Positions 5,681 to 6,351 of a stretch of DNA of 6,351 bases are shown here, one piece after another (the first letter of the stretch is position 1; the number at the start of each line of letters is the position of its first letter). This stretch comes from Candidatus Nanopelagicales bacterium (GTDB lineage: Bacteria > Actinomycetota > Actinomycetes > S36-B12 > UBA5976). The notes under the pieces are model-generated. The model made no database searches. It saw only the letters and a program-made list of their open reading frames with translations, and was not told the origin of the DNA. Where the stretch lies: assembly GCA_030831445.1 (NCBI GenBank), contig JAURLB010000168.1, forward strand, positions 1-6,351, read 5' to 3'. Both the position numbers and the translations under genes were made by a program.

Positions 5681-6351
5681 ATGAGTATTGATAATCATCA
5701 AGCAGAAGCAGTTAATGCAGTAATCCGTGCTGACAATCTTGTTGCGGGCTACCTGCCAGGTGTCAATATTTTGAATGGTTGCAATCTCTATGCGAATCAA
5801 GGTGAGTTAGTAGGAATTATTGGGCCAAATGGTGCAGGTAAGTCGACACTTTTGAAGGCAATGTTTGGACTTGTGAAAGTGTGGAGCGGCGAAGTGACAC
5901 TTAATGGTGACGATGTCACCAACTTCCGGGCCGATCAACTTGTTCAAAAAGGTATCGGCTTTGTGCCACAAAACAACAATGTGTTTCCGTCACTCACTGT
6001 CGAAGAGAATCTTCAAATGGGTGCAATCCAAAGCCCTGGCACGTATGACGAGCGCTATGAGTTTGTTGTAAGTCTCTTTCCTGCTCTCGATACACGCAGA
6101 AAACAGCGCGCTGGTTCACTCTCTGGCGGTGAGAGGCAAATGGTTGCGATGTCGAGAGCACTTATGATGAACCCAAAAGTTTTACTATTGGATGAGCCAA
6201 GTGCTGGTTTATCGCCAGCATTACAAGACGAAGTATTTGTGAACGTGAGGTCAATCAATCGAAATGCTGGCGTAACAATCATTATTGTTGAACAGAACGC
6301 ACGTCGCTGTTTGCAGATTGTTGATCGTGGTTATGTATTGGATCAGGGTAC
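5681..6351 (+). CDS. livF: Branched-chain amino acid ABC transporter ATP-binding protein LivF, 3' end outside window
   Basis: This is the second ATPase of the importer. The frame is open from the ATG at 5681 to the window edge, giving 223 residues. LivF proteins are about 235-245 aa, so only a short C-terminal tail is missing. Visible motifs are ADNLVAGYLPGVNIL (17-31), Walker A GPNGAGKS (48-55), Q-loop FVPQNNNVFPSLTVEENL (94-111, Gln97), signature LSGGERQ (147-153), Walker B VLLLDEP (167-173), D-loop SAGLSP (174-179) and IIVEQNARRCLQIVDRGYVL (201-220). The switch position has Gln205 instead of histidine. This VEQNA form is typical of LivF, so it is not a defect. The site GAAGAGGA (5667-5674) lies 6 nt before the ATG, which is 2 nt after the livG stop. 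It is the fourth gene of the operon. A binding-protein gene may follow outside the window. Confidence 0.94.
   Translation, partial: MSIDNHQAEAVNAVIRADNLVAGYLPGVNILNGCNLYANQGELVGIIGPNGAGKSTLLKAMFGLVKVWSGEVTLNGDDVTNFRADQLVQKGIGFVPQNNNVFPSLTVEENLQMGAIQSPGTYDERYEFVVSLFPALDTRRKQRAGSLSGGERQMVAMSRALMMNPKVLLLDEPSAGLSPALQDEVFVNVRSINRNAGVTIIIVEQNARRCLQIVDRGYVLDQG

Noticed and set aside
6281..6300. Gln205 in place of the switch histidine in LivF
   Set aside because: The VEQNA form is normal for LivF family ATPases. LivG keeps the histidine (VEHD), so this is the usual Liv arrangement and not a degraded gene.

Overview
The window looks like a gene-dense stretch of an actinobacterial chromosome. By eye the G+C content is moderate (roughly the mid-40s percent, not calculated). 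Three things point to Actinobacteria: the end of nuoN followed directly by a long-chain polyprenyl diphosphate synthase gene, actinobacterial-looking RarD and Liv proteins, and a TAnnnT-type promoter. The moderate G+C and very short gaps would suit a streamlined aquatic lineage such as Nanopelagicales (acI). That placement is inference and was not tested by a search.

Layout. (1) Positions 1-1448, plus strand: the C-terminal third of NuoN, a membrane subunit of respiratory complex I, ends 4 nt before a 342-aa trans-polyprenyl diphosphate synthase that probably makes the menaquinone side chain. Complex I reduces menaquinone, so the enzyme and its quinone are co-encoded. (2) Positions 1468-2358, minus strand: a complete RarD/EamA-family membrane permease, convergent with the synthase across only about 20 nt. 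(3) Positions 2359-2559: the only sizeable non-coding stretch (about 200 nt). It is divergent between rarD and the liv operon and holds a plausible promoter, a small inverted repeat and a direct repeat. (4) Positions 2560 to the window end, plus strand: a branched-chain amino acid (HAAT-type) ABC importer operon in the order livH-livM-livG-livF. Its genes are overlapping or 1-2 nt apart. LivF is cut by the window end, missing perhaps 10-20 residues.

How the genes work together: LivH and LivM form the membrane channel, and LivG and LivF are the two ATPases that drive it. No periplasmic-type binding protein (LivK) gene lies in the window, so the substrate is not pinned down. The most unusual item is LivH, which carries a signal peptide and an extracytoplasmic beta-sandwich-like domain of about 100 residues ahead of the permease core. 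I saw no RNA genes, insertion sequences, CRISPR arrays, phage genes or clear intrinsic terminators. Apart from the LivH fusion, this reads as ordinary core metabolism and transport.
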